Assembly (NCBI RefSeq): GCF_030908385.1
Contig: NZ_CP133091.1
Coordinates: 2,404,128 to 2,468,127, forward strand
From: Mangrovimonas sp. YM274
GTDB lineage: Bacteria > Bacteroidota > Bacteroidia > Flavobacteriales > Flavobacteriaceae
Reading direction: 5' to 3'
DNA length: 64,000 nucleotides
A program made the position numbers and the translations under genes. Each line of letters opens with the position of its first letter. Position 1 is the first letter of the stretch. Shown in pieces: positions 1-9,069 of the stretch. Under the pieces are notes generated by a model. It was not told the DNA's origin and ran no database searches. It worked only from the letters and a program-made list of their open reading frames with translations.

Positions 1-1
1 G

Positions 2-1099
2 GTTTCCGAAGGAATTGTGTTCAATCGAAAATTTCTGCCATTCCATGCCAACGGTCTTACTTTTACAGCAACCATAAATGGCAGAAACTATAAATCTACC
101 TACTACTCTATTGGCGGTGGATTTGTTGTTCAGGAAGAACGCAAAGTATCCAAAGCCAATAAAATCATCTTTTACTGCACGTTTCCCTACCCTATCGAGA
201 CAGGCACCCAATTATTGGATTTCTGCAAACAATTGGAATTGCCCATTTCAGGAGTTGTTTTGGAAAACGAAAAATCCATACGAGAAGAAGCTGCCATCGA
301 TTTTGAATTAAAACGTGTTTGGGACACCATGTTGGAATGCATGTACCTAGGTTGCCACACCGAAGGAAACCTGCCAGGTGGCCTTAATGTGAGAAGGCGT
401 GCCTACGACACCCATCAAAAACTTAAAGGAGATCTCCCTTACAATACACCGGAGGAATGGTTAGAGACCATTCGCCATACCGAGGTGAAATTCAGACAGA
501 TCTTTAAATGGGTAAGTTGTTTTGCTTTGGCGGTAAATGAAGTAAACGCCTCCTTGGGACGTGTAGTTACAGCTCCTACCAATGGTAGTGCCGGGGTAAT
601 TCCTGCCGTATTGATGTACTACATGGTGATTGAAAACCACAAAGCCAATTTTGAACATATAAAACAATTCCTTTTGGTGGCAGGAGAAATTGGTAGCATC
701 TTTAAAAAAGGCGCTACGATCTCTGCTGCAATGGGTGGATGCCAAGCCGAAATAGGTGTATCCTCTGCCATGGCCGCTGGTGCCCTTTGCGAGCTTTTGG
801 GAGGTACTCCCGAACAGGTATTGGTAGCTGCAGAAATTGCCATGGAACACCATTTGGGACTTACTTGCGACCCAATTGCCGGATTGGTACAGGTGCCTTG
901 TATCGAGCGTAACTCTATGGGAGCCATTAAAGCCATTAATGCCGCTGAATTGGCCCTGGACACAGACCCCAACAATGTAAAAGTGCCATTGGATAAAGTA
1001 GTCAACACCATGTGGGAAACTGCAAAGGACATGAATTCCAAGTACAAAGAAACTTCAGAAGGAGGTTTGGCCGTAGGAGTTAACCTAACCGACTGTTAA
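2..1099 (+). CDS. sdaA: L-serine ammonia-lyase (L-serine dehydratase), 3' part
   Basis: Converts L-serine to pyruvate and ammonia. The reading frame is open to the first base of the window, so the true start lies upstream; about 365 C-terminal residues of an expected ~475 are visible. The alpha (iron-sulfur) domain is complete: [11 protein letters not shown] and [11 protein letters not shown] motifs, then three cysteines in GGCQAE, TCDPI and PCIERN. The spacing of these cysteines (42 and 11 residues) matches the 4Fe-4S ligands of Legionella L-serine dehydratase, so the enzyme should be oxygen-sensitive and PLP-independent. The visible frame can begin at a GTG at position 17, but this is inside the conserved protein and is not a real start. 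No clear terminator follows; panB begins 97 bp downstream with its own promoter-like box. Confidence 0.93.
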   Translation, partial: VSEGIVFNRKFLPFHANGLTFTATINGRNYKSTYYSIGGGFVVQEERKVSKANKIIFYCTFPYPIETGTQLLDFCKQLELPISGVVLENEKSIREEAAIDFELKRVWDTMLECMYLGCHTEGNLPGGLNVRRRAYDTHQKLKGDLPYNTPEEWLETIRHTEVKFRQIFKWVSCFALAVNEVNASLGRVVTAPTNGSAGVIPAVLMYYMVIENHKANFEHIKQFLLVAGEIGSIFKKGATISAAMGGCQAEIGVSSAMAAGALCELLGGTPEQVLVAAEIAMEHHLGLTCDPIAGLVQVPCIERNSMGAIKAINAAELALDTDPNNVKVPLDKVVNTMWETAKDMNSKYKETSEGGLAVGVNLTDC

Positions 1100-1166
1100 C
1101 AAAGTTTTAGCGTTTCAACACAAAGGAATAATAGCTTTAATAGCATAATTTCTTATTTAAACTCAT

Positions 1167-1174
1167 TATTTTTG
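1167..1174 (+). promoter_or_regulatory. Putative -7 box of panB
   Basis: TATTTTTG fits the Bacteroidota -7 consensus TAnnTTTG and lies 22 bp before the panB ATG. No convincing -33 element is seen at the right distance. Confidence 0.4.
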
Positions 1175-1196
1175 CATCTCCTAAATGTAAAACACG

Positions 1197-2015
1197 ATGT
1201 CTGTAGCTAAAAAAGAATACAAACGAATTACGGTTAAGTCCTTGGTAGAAATGAAGCAAAACGGAGAGAAAATCTCTATGCTTACTTCCTACGACTATAC
1301 TATGGCGAAAATTGTTGATGAAGCTGGAATAGATGTTATTCTTGTTGGAGATTCTGCCAGTAATGTTATGGCTGGTCACGAAACAACACTTCCCATCACT
1401 TTAGACCAAATGATCTATCATGCCTCTTCTGTAATAAGGGCGGTTCAACGTGCTTTGGTTGTAGTGGATTTACCTTTTGGTAGCTATCAGAGTGATCCTA
1501 AGGAAGCCCTTAGATCTGCCATTAGAATCATGAAAGAAAGTGGCGGACATGCCGTAAAACTTGAAGGTGGTAAAGAAATCAAAGAGAGTATCAAACGTAT
1601 TCTTCACGCCGGTATTCCTGTTATGGGGCATTTAGGATTGACGCCACAATCTATTTACAAATTCGGAACGTATACCGTAAGAGCTAAAGAAGAGCAAGAA
1701 GCCAAAAAGCTTAAGGAAGACGCCTTAATGTTGGAAAAAGCTGGTTGTTTCGCCATTGTTTTAGAAAAAATCCCTGCTCAACTGGCCAAAGAGGTTGCTG
1801 AAAGCGTTTCCATTCCTGTTATTGGTATTGGAGCCGGAAATGGTGTAGACGGACAGGTTTTGGTATTACACGACATGTTGGGAATGACCCATGAGTTTAA
1901 TCCAAGATTTTTGCGTCGCTACATGAATCTTTATGAAGACATGACCTCGGCCATCTCACAATACGTAGACGATGTGAAGACCCTGGATTTCCCTAACGAC
2001 AACGAACAATACTAA
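1197..2015 (+). CDS. panB: 3-methyl-2-oxobutanoate hydroxymethyltransferase
   Basis: First committed step of pantothenate (CoA) synthesis: transfers a hydroxymethyl group from 5,10-methylenetetrahydrofolate to 2-oxoisovalerate, giving ketopantoate. The 272-residue TIM-barrel protein has the usual family length. Metal and catalytic residues known from E. coli PanB are all present at a shift of 7-9 residues: Asp52 (LVGDS), Asp91 (VDLPFGSY), Glu123 (KLEGG) and the catalytic Glu190 (VLEKIP). Substrate motifs [10 protein letters not shown] and [14 protein letters not shown] are intact. The ATG at 1197 gives a normal N-terminus. The RluA-type gene follows after 26 bp on the same strand and may be cotranscribed; no other pan gene is in the window. 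Confidence 0.97.
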   Translation: MSVAKKEYKRITVKSLVEMKQNGEKISMLTSYDYTMAKIVDEAGIDVILVGDSASNVMAGHETTLPITLDQMIYHASSVIRAVQRALVVVDLPFGSYQSDPKEALRSAIRIMKESGGHAVKLEGGKEIKESIKRILHAGIPVMGHLGLTPQSIYKFGTYTVRAKEEQEAKKLKEDALMLEKAGCFAIVLEKIPAQLAKEVAESVSIPVIGIGAGNGVDGQVLVLHDMLGMTHEFNPRFLRRYMNLYEDMTSAISQYVDDVKTLDFPNDNEQY

Positions 2016-2041
2016 GGTTCTAATTTACCAATATCAGTCTA

Positions 2042-2743
2042 GTGGGCACAAAAACCATATCCACGCCAGAAAATCTTCAAGTTTTATATGAAGACAACCA
2101 CATTATTGTGGTCAACAAGCGCGCTGGTGATTTGGTACAAGGAGACAAAACCGGGGATTCGCCGCTTAGCGATATTGTTAAGGCGTATTTAAAAGACAAA
2201 TACAACAAACCCGGAAACGTATACCTTGGCGTAGTACACCGTTTAGACAGACCCACTACAGGCATTGTGCTGTTCGCAAAAACCAGCAAGGCACTTCCAA
2301 GACTCAACAAATTGTTTTCAGAAAAAAGCGCCTCCAAAACCTATTGGGCATTGGTTAAAAACCAACCTCCCAAAATGGAAGACACGCTTATCCATTGGTT
2401 AAAAAAGAATCCGAAAAACAATAAATCCTCCGCATTCCACAAGGAAACCAACGGTAGCAAAAGAGCCGTATTGCACTACAGCCTTCTCAAGCAATTGAAC
2501 AATTATTTTCTGCTGGAAATTGAATTGGAAACAGGCCGCCACCATCAAATTAGATCTCAATTATCTAGTATTGGATGCCCAATAAAAGGGGATTTAAAAT
2601 ATGGTTTTGACCGAAGCAACCCTGATGGCAGCATTCATTTACATGCTAGAAAACTGGAATTCACACACCCTGTGTCAAAAGAAGCGATAAGCATTTCCGC
2701 TCCACTTCCCAATGATCCACTTTGGGATGCTTGTCTAGATTAA
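2042..2743 (+). CDS. RluA-family 23S/tRNA pseudouridine synthase
   Basis: Isomerises uridine to pseudouridine in a structured RNA. The 233-residue protein consists of the catalytic domain only: LYEDNHIIVVNK start of the fold, then HRLDRPTTG with catalytic Asp69, and later the GRHHQIR motif. There is no N-terminal S4 RNA-binding domain, as in RluA/TruC/YlyB-type short members. No ATG occurs between the panB stop and the first conserved residues, so initiation is most likely at the GTG at 2042. The RNA target cannot be deduced from sequence. Its 3' end overlaps the convergent pxpC gene by 4 bp, and no terminator is visible between them. Confidence 0.92.
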   Translation: MGTKTISTPENLQVLYEDNHIIVVNKRAGDLVQGDKTGDSPLSDIVKAYLKDKYNKPGNVYLGVVHRLDRPTTGIVLFAKTSKALPRLNKLFSEKSASKTYWALVKNQPPKMEDTLIHWLKKNPKNNKSSAFHKETNGSKRAVLHYSLLKQLNNYFLLEIELETGRHHQIRSQLSSIGCPIKGDLKYGFDRSNPDGSIHLHARKLEFTHPVSKEAISISAPLPNDPLWDACLD

Positions 2744-3603
2744 CGATTCAAATTCCATGGTTTCAAACGAAATCTTATGGTATTACCTGTAGTTTTCTGA
2801 GCCAATGAATTGATAGAAGCTTCCGTAAGCTGCAACACCCTTGGATAGCCTCCCGTTGTTTGACAATCCCGCATCAATACGATTAACTGGCCAGAAGGTG
2901 TCAATTGCACCGTTCCAGGGAGCACAGGAGCGGTTATAATGGCGTTTAAACTATTTTGAAGGGTTTCATTCAACTGATAGGCCATACGGCTGTTATGGTT
3001 CGAAATTGTAAATGTTTTTGAAAACAAGATGGTTTGTTGCTCTTTGGAGAGCTCATTGAACTCTGGCCCTTCAAAAACCTCCAAAGTCTCCGAAACAACA
3101 TAGGAGTCATCAAACCTAACAACTGCATGCCTTTCTAAAGAATGTTTCTTCATTTCCACAAGCTTCAACTCATCTCCCTTTTCAAGTCTACTTTGTAGCG
3201 TCACTGGCCAATACATACTCCGACTTCCCAATACGGATTCTGTTTGAACACCTCCCAAAACCGCCAAATAGCACCTCATCCCCTTTTGCAATCGTCCAAA
3301 AGTCAATCGATCTCCTTTAAAAACGTTAATAGCCATATTGTTTTTAACAGCTGCTCCGTTAACCTTGGGGCTCATTTCAGCTCCAACAATACAAATACTC
3401 GTCGCCTCTGTAAATTCCAATTCTGGACCTACCATGGTAATCTCCAAAACAGCCGCATGTTCCGGATTCCCTAAAAGTACATTCGCAAACTTTGCAGATT
3501 GCATATCCATAACACCAGACATAGGTACTCCAAAACTAGCTTGCCCAAACCTGCCCAAATCTTGAACCGAAGTATACAATCCTGACTTTAGAACCTTAAT
3601 CAT
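2740..3603 (-). CDS. pxpC: 5-oxoprolinase subunit PxpC (biotin-dependent carboxyltransferase-like)
   Basis: One of three subunits of the ATP-dependent 5-oxoprolinase that opens 5-oxo-L-proline (pyroglutamate) to glutamate. The 287-residue protein belongs to the KipA/AHS2 family: N-terminal GLYTSVQDLGRFG, then SVLGSRS in the middle and the family signature PVLPGTVQLTPSGQ with RDCQTTGGYPR near the C-terminus. The ATG overlaps the pxpB stop codon by 4 bp (ATGA), showing translational coupling. It is the last gene of the minus-strand run and overlaps the end of the convergent RluA gene. Length and motifs are complete. Confidence 0.95.
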   Translation of the reverse strand: MIKVLKSGLYTSVQDLGRFGQASFGVPMSGVMDMQSAKFANVLLGNPEHAAVLEITMVGPELEFTEATSICIVGAEMSPKVNGAAVKNNMAINVFKGDRLTFGRLQKGMRCYLAVLGGVQTESVLGSRSMYWPVTLQSRLEKGDELKLVEMKKHSLERHAVVRFDDSYVVSETLEVFEGPEFNELSKEQQTILFSKTFTISNHNSRMAYQLNETLQNSLNAIITAPVLPGTVQLTPSGQLIVLMRDCQTTGGYPRVLQLTEASINSLAQKTTGNTIRFRLKPWNLNR

Positions 3604-4331
3604 AACCGCTTTCTAAATTTAGGCTGACACACTCCAAGATCCACATCCCTTTTTATCTTTTCGTACTCCTGAATGTCTATTGGAACAAACTGAACTTGAT
3701 CCCCCGCTTTTACAAAACAGGGCGGCGATTGCTGCGGATTAAAAAATTCTAAGGGAGAATTTCCAATAATATTCCACCCTCCCGGACTTTCATTTGGGTA
3801 AATTCCGGTTTGATGGCCACCTATGGCCAGCGCTCCTTTTTCGACCTTCATTCTCGGTTTGGATTTTCGTGGAAACTGAAGCTGATGATCCAATCCTCCC
3901 AAGTATAAAAATCCGGGTAAAAACCCGATAAAATAAACCGTGTAAAATGGTTGGGAATGCAGTTGGATTACTTCTTGTTTTGTCAACTTTTTTTCTTCTG
4001 AAATTTCGTTCAAATCTAAACCAAATTTAGTATCATAGCAGACTGGAATTTCCCAAACCAAAGATTCCAAATTTACATCATCAACTTGCGATTCACTCAA
4101 TGATTTCAACTTCCAGATTTCACCATTGAAATCATCAATAGTTGAATCATAAATAACTAATAATGAATTATATGATTGGATTACCTCAACAACAACTTTA
4201 GAAAGATTTTTCTGAATAATATTTTTAAACAAAAGTACATCTTTTAACACATCTTCATCAATACGAGAAGGCCATTCCACTAAAATAGAACGTTCATTGA
4301 AAGGTAAAAACTTCAACTGAAAACCCTTCAT
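3600..4331 (-). CDS. pxpB: 5-oxoprolinase subunit PxpB (KipI-like)
   Basis: Second oxoprolinase subunit (KipI/AHS1 family), working with PxpA and PxpC in cytoplasmic 5-oxoproline hydrolysis. The 243-residue protein has the family core FLPGFLYLGGLD, PRMKVEKGALAIGG, QTGIYP and SPGGWNIIG. The N-terminal lobe (residues 1-90) carries the usual KipI fold start, LPFNERSILVEW. The gene begins 4 bp after pxpA ends and its stop overlaps the pxpC start, so the three are made together. In Bacillus the homologue KipI also inhibits the sporulation kinase KinA; no such target is expected in this organism. Confidence 0.94.
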   Translation of the reverse strand: MKGFQLKFLPFNERSILVEWPSRIDEDVLKDVLLFKNIIQKNLSKVVVEVIQSYNSLLVIYDSTIDDFNGEIWKLKSLSESQVDDVNLESLVWEIPVCYDTKFGLDLNEISEEKKLTKQEVIQLHSQPFYTVYFIGFLPGFLYLGGLDHQLQFPRKSKPRMKVEKGALAIGGHQTGIYPNESPGGWNIIGNSPLEFFNPQQSPPCFVKAGDQVQFVPIDIQEYEKIKRDVDLGVCQPKFRKRL

Positions 4332-4335
4332 AACA

Positions 4336-5076
4336 TCATAAAATTTTCACATTATTCACTTTTAATTTGGCAGTCAATTCTTGAAGTATTTGTACTGCTT
4401 TTGGATGGTCGCCGTGAACACAAAACGTATCGGCTTTTAAATCCATTTCAAAACCAGAAACAGTCCTTACTTTTTGCGTTAAAATCATGTTGTAGACATG
4501 ATCAAAAACAGCTTCTGTAGTTTCAATAATAGCCTCAGGTTCCTTTCTGGACACCAAGGTCAAATCATCATTGTAATTCCTATCGGCAAAAGCCTCATAA
4601 GTCACCTTAATATTTTCCTTTGAGGCCAAATCGGCAATCACCGACTTATAGGGCACATATAGAGCAACCGGCATCGCAATGCTTTTAACCACCTCAATAA
4701 TTACCTGAGCTGTTTTTACATCAACAGCTACTTTATTGTACAAGGCACCATGAGGTTTGATATGGTGCAACGGTACATTTTCTTGATACAGAACCGCTGT
4801 TAAACTCCTTACCTGTTTTTTAAGGGAGGTATATAAATCTGCGCAGGAAATCTTTATGGGTTCACGACCAAAATTCTCTTTGTCCGGATATGAAGGATGT
4901 GCCCCCACCTTTACTTTATACAATTTGGCCAACTTCACCACAGCCCGCATACTCTCCTCATCTCCAGCATGCCCACCACAGGCTATGTTACATGACGAAA
5001 TATAAGGCATCAACTGCGCTTCGTTGCCTAAACCCTCACCTACATCCGCATTAATATCTACAACAAAACGACTCAT
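4336..5076 (-). CDS. pxpA: 5-oxoprolinase subunit PxpA (LamB/YcsF family)
   Basis: Third oxoprolinase subunit. The 246-residue protein has the LamB/YcsF metal-binding barrel: DINADVGEG at residues 7-15, SCNIACGGHAGDEESM, KVGAHPSYPD, HIKPHGALYN and CVHGDHP near the end, all canonical. Its ATG shares one base with the stop of the upstream Nramp-fold transporter gene (TAATG type junction), which ties the transporter to the enzyme. The product is cytoplasmic. Identification is firm because all three subunits are adjacent and complete. Confidence 0.96.
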   Translation of the reverse strand: MSRFVVDINADVGEGLGNEAQLMPYISSCNIACGGHAGDEESMRAVVKLAKLYKVKVGAHPSYPDKENFGREPIKISCADLYTSLKKQVRSLTAVLYQENVPLHHIKPHGALYNKVAVDVKTAQVIIEVVKSIAMPVALYVPYKSVIADLASKENIKVTYEAFADRNYNDDLTLVSRKEPEAIIETTEAVFDHVYNMILTQKVRTVSGFEMDLKADTFCVHGDHPKAVQILQELTAKLKVNNVKIL

Positions 5077-6299
5077 TATACCACTTGTAAAACTTTCAAT
5101 ATACTTTTCAACCCTAAAAGAATGGTCACAACTAAGATAATCATTCCCATACTATTTTGAAACATGGAATTCTTGTAAGTCCCCAACAAAGTCGCTCTAT
5201 TCATAGCCCATAGTAAAAACCCAGCGATTAACGGCAACAACAATCCGTTTGAAAATTGAGCAAAACGAATGATTTCTATTAAATTAAAACCTCCCATCGA
5301 AACTAAAACTCCAACTAACAAAACAACACTCCAAACTACTTTAAATCGAATCGATTTTAAATTGGAAGGCCACCCAAAACACCCACAGGCCACATAAGCT
5401 GCTGCCAAAGGCGCCGTAATAGCACTAGTGATTCCTGCTGCAAATAGGCCTACGGAAATGACATATTTTGAAAAGGATCCAAACAAGGGCTCCAAGCTTT
5501 TTGCTAAATCGCTTGCATTAGTCACCTCCAAGCCGTTTACGGCCGATGCTGCAATAATTACACACATAGAAACCATTCCTCCTAACACCACAGCAATACC
5601 CGTGTCTATTCTCGCGAATTTTAAGCTCTCTTTATCTTTCCATTTCTCTTTCGCCAATGAGGCGTGCAAAAACAAATTATAAGGCACCACAGTGGTCCCT
5701 ATAAGCCCCACAATGGTCATCAAACTTCCTTCAGGGCTCTTAAGCATGATAATCCCTTTTATGATGTCCACTATATTGGGACGAGTCACAACTGCAACAG
5801 CCAAAAACGACACACTCATAAGAATGACCATTGCCAAAAGAACTTTCTCCAACAACTTATAACTTCCCTGAAACAACAACAAAAAGGCTAAAATTCCAAC
5901 GAGGATTACATGGAGATTAATAGAAAATCCTAAAAACTGAAGATTTATTTTTCCAAACACAGCCTCCAATCCCAACACAGCACCACTAATATTTCCGGCT
6001 TCATAAGCCGTATTGCCGACAACAATCGCGGATAACACCAAAAGCACTAAAAATCGTTTAGCCAATTTGTTCTTTATCTCACTCTGCAACACATCTGCCA
6101 ATCCCTTTTGCGTCACAATACCTAGACGAGCTGCCATTTCCTGCAATACTATGGTAGCCACAATAGAAAAAACCATAGCCCACAACAAATCCAGACCAAA
6201 CTGAACCCCTGCAATGGTACATACGGTTACTGTTCCAGGCCCAATAAAGGCAGCTGCTACCAAAGGCCCTGGGCCAATGTTCTTAAGCCACTTACTCAT
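5076..6299 (-). CDS. Nramp-fold transporter lacking the canonical metal ligands; likely partner of 5-oxoprolinase
   Basis: A 407-residue inner-membrane protein with about eleven hydrophobic segments, clearly related to Nramp/MntH: GPGPLVAAAFIGPGT in segment 1, then LQEMAARLGIVT, and GTTVVPYNLFLHASL in segment 6. In metal-transporting Nramp proteins segment 1 carries DPGN and segment 6 carries MPHN, supplying Asp, Asn and Met ligands. Here these read GPGT (residues 20-23) and VPYN (205-208), so the key ligands are gone. The gene overlaps the upstream DUF2891 gene by 8 bp and pxpA by 1 bp. Bacillus subtilis has the same arrangement (ycsF with the Nramp-like ycsG and kipI-kipA). I infer uptake of 5-oxoproline or a related compound rather than Mn/Fe; the substrate is unproven. 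Automated annotation will probably call it a divalent metal transporter. Confidence 0.85.
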   Translation of the reverse strand: MSKWLKNIGPGPLVAAAFIGPGTVTVCTIAGVQFGLDLLWAMVFSIVATIVLQEMAARLGIVTQKGLADVLQSEIKNKLAKRFLVLLVLSAIVVGNTAYEAGNISGAVLGLEAVFGKINLQFLGFSINLHVILVGILAFLLLFQGSYKLLEKVLLAMVILMSVSFLAVAVVTRPNIVDIIKGIIMLKSPEGSLMTIVGLIGTTVVPYNLFLHASLAKEKWKDKESLKFARIDTGIAVVLGGMVSMCVIIAASAVNGLEVTNASDLAKSLEPLFGSFSKYVISVGLFAAGITSAITAPLAAAYVACGCFGWPSNLKSIRFKVVWSVVLLVGVLVSMGGFNLIEIIRFAQFSNGLLLPLIAGFLLWAMNRATLLGTYKNSMFQNSMGMIILVVTILLGLKSILKVLQVV

Positions 6300-7407
6300 G
6301 AACAGAATTCAATGCATAAATAGCAAAACTTCCCAACCAGTGCCCACCTTCATAACTATCCCCAACAATAGAGGGCAACGAATGATTGATATGTTTATAG
6401 GCGATGTTCTGTAAATATTGATATTCTGGAATGCCTTCTGATATTTTCATCAAACTCCAAGCTCTTGAAAAATTCACGCCATCCAAGTGCACCAATTTTC
6501 CATCAGAACGGTCGGACACCTTACCTACCTCTAAAGCAAAATTAGACGCTACTAGTTGCGGTAAAAAGTCAGCCAACCATGGTTTAAAGGTTTCTTTTGG
6601 CAAAATTCGCTTCATTAAAGCAGCCTCTTCCAAACAAGGCGACAAAAAATCAAAACCTCCCGGTTCCCATGATAAAGGGCACCCTTGATCATTCATATAA
6701 AAATCCTTGGCTCTACCCTCAATCATCTCTTTCAAAGCTATATGCCCCACACTTAAAGCATAATCATAGGCAAAGGATAAGCCAAAGGCAGTGTTTGGGT
6801 GCTCTCCTACCCTAATGGGATAGTTCAATTTGGGAAGAAACTCCAAATATTTTGTCACGATTAAATCTGTCAATGGCTGTAGATTACTCTCTAACTCTTT
6901 GGCAACTGGATCATCCCAAGTATGAAGCTCCTCTGCTAATTTCAACAACCACGCCCAACCATAAGTCCGTTCATAAGTCTTGTTATGTTCGCCATAAAAA
7001 TAAGCGACTTCTTGAGCAATGTTCTCTTTAGAAATATGCCCCAGTAGCTTTCCTTTTATCTCTGAAGCACCTTCCAACTCAGGAACCCTCTTCAACAAAC
7101 TCACCAAACTCCAATGCCCATGTACCGCCGAATGCCAATCGAAACAGCCATAAAATGCGGGATGCAATGCCTTTGGGGATTGCAAATCCTCCTCACTTCC
7201 AATCACCTGATTTAATTTATTGGGATATTCGGTGTCCATACAATGCAAGGGCATTTGGGATAGCCTTCTGGCTTCTTCAAGATTTAGCACAGGTGCTTTT
7301 TCTGTTTTTTCTCGGGCTATTTCTTTAGCTACTTGCTTATTTTCACCTGACGGATTCTTGCAGGAGAACACCACAGCAAGCGCCATTACAACATAATATT
7401 GTTTCAT
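6292..7407 (-). CDS. DUF2891 family lipoprotein
   Basis: A 371-residue exported protein of the DUF2891 family. The N-terminus is a short lipoprotein signal (lipobox VVFSC, Cys16), so it should be anchored to a periplasmic membrane face. The conserved region begins around residue 48 (ARRLSQMPLHCMDTEYP) and includes HPAFYGCFDWHSAVHGHW, YGWAWLLKLAEEL, HPNTAFGLSFAYDYA and GHWLGSFAIYAL. The run of conserved His, Trp and Asp residues suggests an all-alpha enzyme of (alpha/alpha)-barrel type, but the activity is not established. It is 31 bp downstream of comM and overlaps the transporter gene by 8 bp. It may process an oxoproline-containing peptide or other envelope substrate; this is inference from position only. 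Confidence 0.88.
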   Translation of the reverse strand: MKQYYVVMALAVVFSCKNPSGENKQVAKEIAREKTEKAPVLNLEEARRLSQMPLHCMDTEYPNKLNQVIGSEEDLQSPKALHPAFYGCFDWHSAVHGHWSLVSLLKRVPELEGASEIKGKLLGHISKENIAQEVAYFYGEHNKTYERTYGWAWLLKLAEELHTWDDPVAKELESNLQPLTDLIVTKYLEFLPKLNYPIRVGEHPNTAFGLSFAYDYALSVGHIALKEMIEGRAKDFYMNDQGCPLSWEPGGFDFLSPCLEEAALMKRILPKETFKPWLADFLPQLVASNFALEVGKVSDRSDGKLVHLDGVNFSRAWSLMKISEGIPEYQYLQNIAYKHINHSLPSIVGDSYEGGHWLGSFAIYALNSVHE

Positions 7408-7438
7408 TTACTAATAGTTATTTTAAAATTTAGGCCAA

Positions 7439-8977
7439 TCACCCTAACCAACCTTCCCTATCCAAACTTCTGTATTGAATAGCCTCACTAATATGAGCTC
7501 CCTGAACCTCAGCACTGCCTTCCAAATCGGCGATTGTTCTTGCCACTTTCAAAATACGGTCATAGGCCCGCGCAGACAGGTTCAAGCGTTCCATAGCCGT
7601 TTTTAACAACTGCTTGGAAGCCTCATCCAATACACAATAGTTTCTGATTTGTTTGGTATTCATTTGCGCATTGTAATGCACATTATCATATTCCTTAAAG
7701 CGTGTCGATTGCATTTCCCTAGCCTTGGTTACGCGCCTTCTAATATCTACGGAAGCCTCTCCCTTTCTGTCATCGGAGAGTTTTTCAAAAGGCACTGGGG
7801 TTACTTCAATATGGATATCAATTCTATCTAACAAAGGCCCTGAGACCTTACTCAAATACCGCTGCATTTCTGCGGGAGAAGAGGTCACAGGTGCACTAGG
7901 ATCATTAAAATACCCACTAGGACTGGGATTCATACTGGCCACCAACATAAAACTGCTGGGATAGGTCACGGTAAACTTTGCCCTAGAAATGGTCACTTCC
8001 CGATCTTCCAAGGGCTGCCGCATCACTTCCAATACCTCTCTTTTAAACTCTGGAAGTTCATCCAAGAATAATACTCCGTTATGCGACAATGAAATTTCAC
8101 CTGGTTGCGGATAACTCCCACCGCCTACAAGCGCAACATTTGATATGGTATGATGCGGGCTTCTAAACGGCCGTTGTGACATCAACCCTGTGTGTTCTTT
8201 CACCCGCCCCACTACCGAGTGTATTTTTGTGGTTTCCAAGGCCTCACTTAAGGTCATAGGCGGCAAAATACTAGGCAAACGCTTTGCCAACATGGTCTTT
8301 CCTGCTCCGGGAGGCCCAATTAAAATAATGTTATGCCCACCTGCCGCCGCAATTTCCATACAGCGCTTGATACCTTCCTGCCCTTTGACATCCGCAAAAT
8401 CGAATTCAGGAAACTCTAGGTTTTTATAAAACTTTTCACGCGTATTGATAATGGTTTGCTCTAAAGGTTCCTCCTTATCAAAAAAGTTAATGACCTGCGT
8501 GATGTTATCCACTCCAAACACTTCCAAGTCATTTACAATGGCTGCTTCCTTAGCATTCTGACTCGGTAAAATAAAACCTTTAAAGCCTTCCTCTCTAGCT
8601 TTCACTGCAATGGGCAATGCCCCTTTTATAGGCTGCAAGGTACCATCCAAAGACAATTCTCCCATAATCAAATATGATTCCAGAGCTTCGGCTTTAATCT
8701 GACTTGAAGCTGCCAAAATGCCAATGGCCAAAGTCAAATCATAGGCAGAGCCTTCCTTTCGCAAATCTGCCGGAGACATGTTAATGATGATCTTTTTCCC
8801 TGGAATTTTATAGCCGTTATTCTGAAGCGCTGCTGCAATTCTAAAATTACTTTCCTTTATGGCGTTATCGGGCAATCCCACAAGGTGATACCCTATGCCG
8901 TTGTCCACATTAACTTCCACCGTAACCGTAGTAGCCTCAACTCCGAACACAGCACTTCCATAGACCTTTTTTAGCAT
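7439..8977 (-). CDS. comM: YifB/ComM family Mg chelatase-like AAA+ ATPase
   Basis: ComM is a hexameric DNA helicase that drives branch migration during natural transformation in gamma-proteobacteria; the role in Bacteroidota is presumed similar. The 512-residue protein has the full layout: an N-terminal S5/Lon-protease-like domain (residues 1-170), an AAA+ module with Walker A GPPGAGKT (221-228) and Walker B GVLFLDELPEF (Asp306, Glu307), and the C-terminal Mg-chelatase domain with LSARAYDRILKVARTIADL. The first gene of a minus-strand run, it is separated by 31 bp from the DUF2891 gene, so the oxoprolinase genes could be transcribed from its promoter. It diverges from the DASS transporter gene across a 92-bp AT-rich gap. 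Confidence 0.95.
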   Translation of the reverse strand: MLKKVYGSAVFGVEATTVTVEVNVDNGIGYHLVGLPDNAIKESNFRIAAALQNNGYKIPGKKIIINMSPADLRKEGSAYDLTLAIGILAASSQIKAEALESYLIMGELSLDGTLQPIKGALPIAVKAREEGFKGFILPSQNAKEAAIVNDLEVFGVDNITQVINFFDKEEPLEQTIINTREKFYKNLEFPEFDFADVKGQEGIKRCMEIAAAGGHNIILIGPPGAGKTMLAKRLPSILPPMTLSEALETTKIHSVVGRVKEHTGLMSQRPFRSPHHTISNVALVGGGSYPQPGEISLSHNGVLFLDELPEFKREVLEVMRQPLEDREVTISRAKFTVTYPSSFMLVASMNPSPSGYFNDPSAPVTSSPAEMQRYLSKVSGPLLDRIDIHIEVTPVPFEKLSDDRKGEASVDIRRRVTKAREMQSTRFKEYDNVHYNAQMNTKQIRNYCVLDEASKQLLKTAMERLNLSARAYDRILKVARTIADLEGSAEVQGAHISEAIQYRSLDREGWLG

Positions 8978-9069
8978 CGTTGATTGGTTTTGCTTAAAAA
9001 TAGGAAAATTTGGGAAATAATAATATTGTTTGAAAATTCACTATTATTACATGACAAAGCATTTATTAC

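Noticed and set aside
461-1047. Open frames on the minus strand inside the serine dehydratase gene
   Set aside because: They lie opposite strongly conserved coding sequence, give no recognisable protein and are shadows of the real frame.
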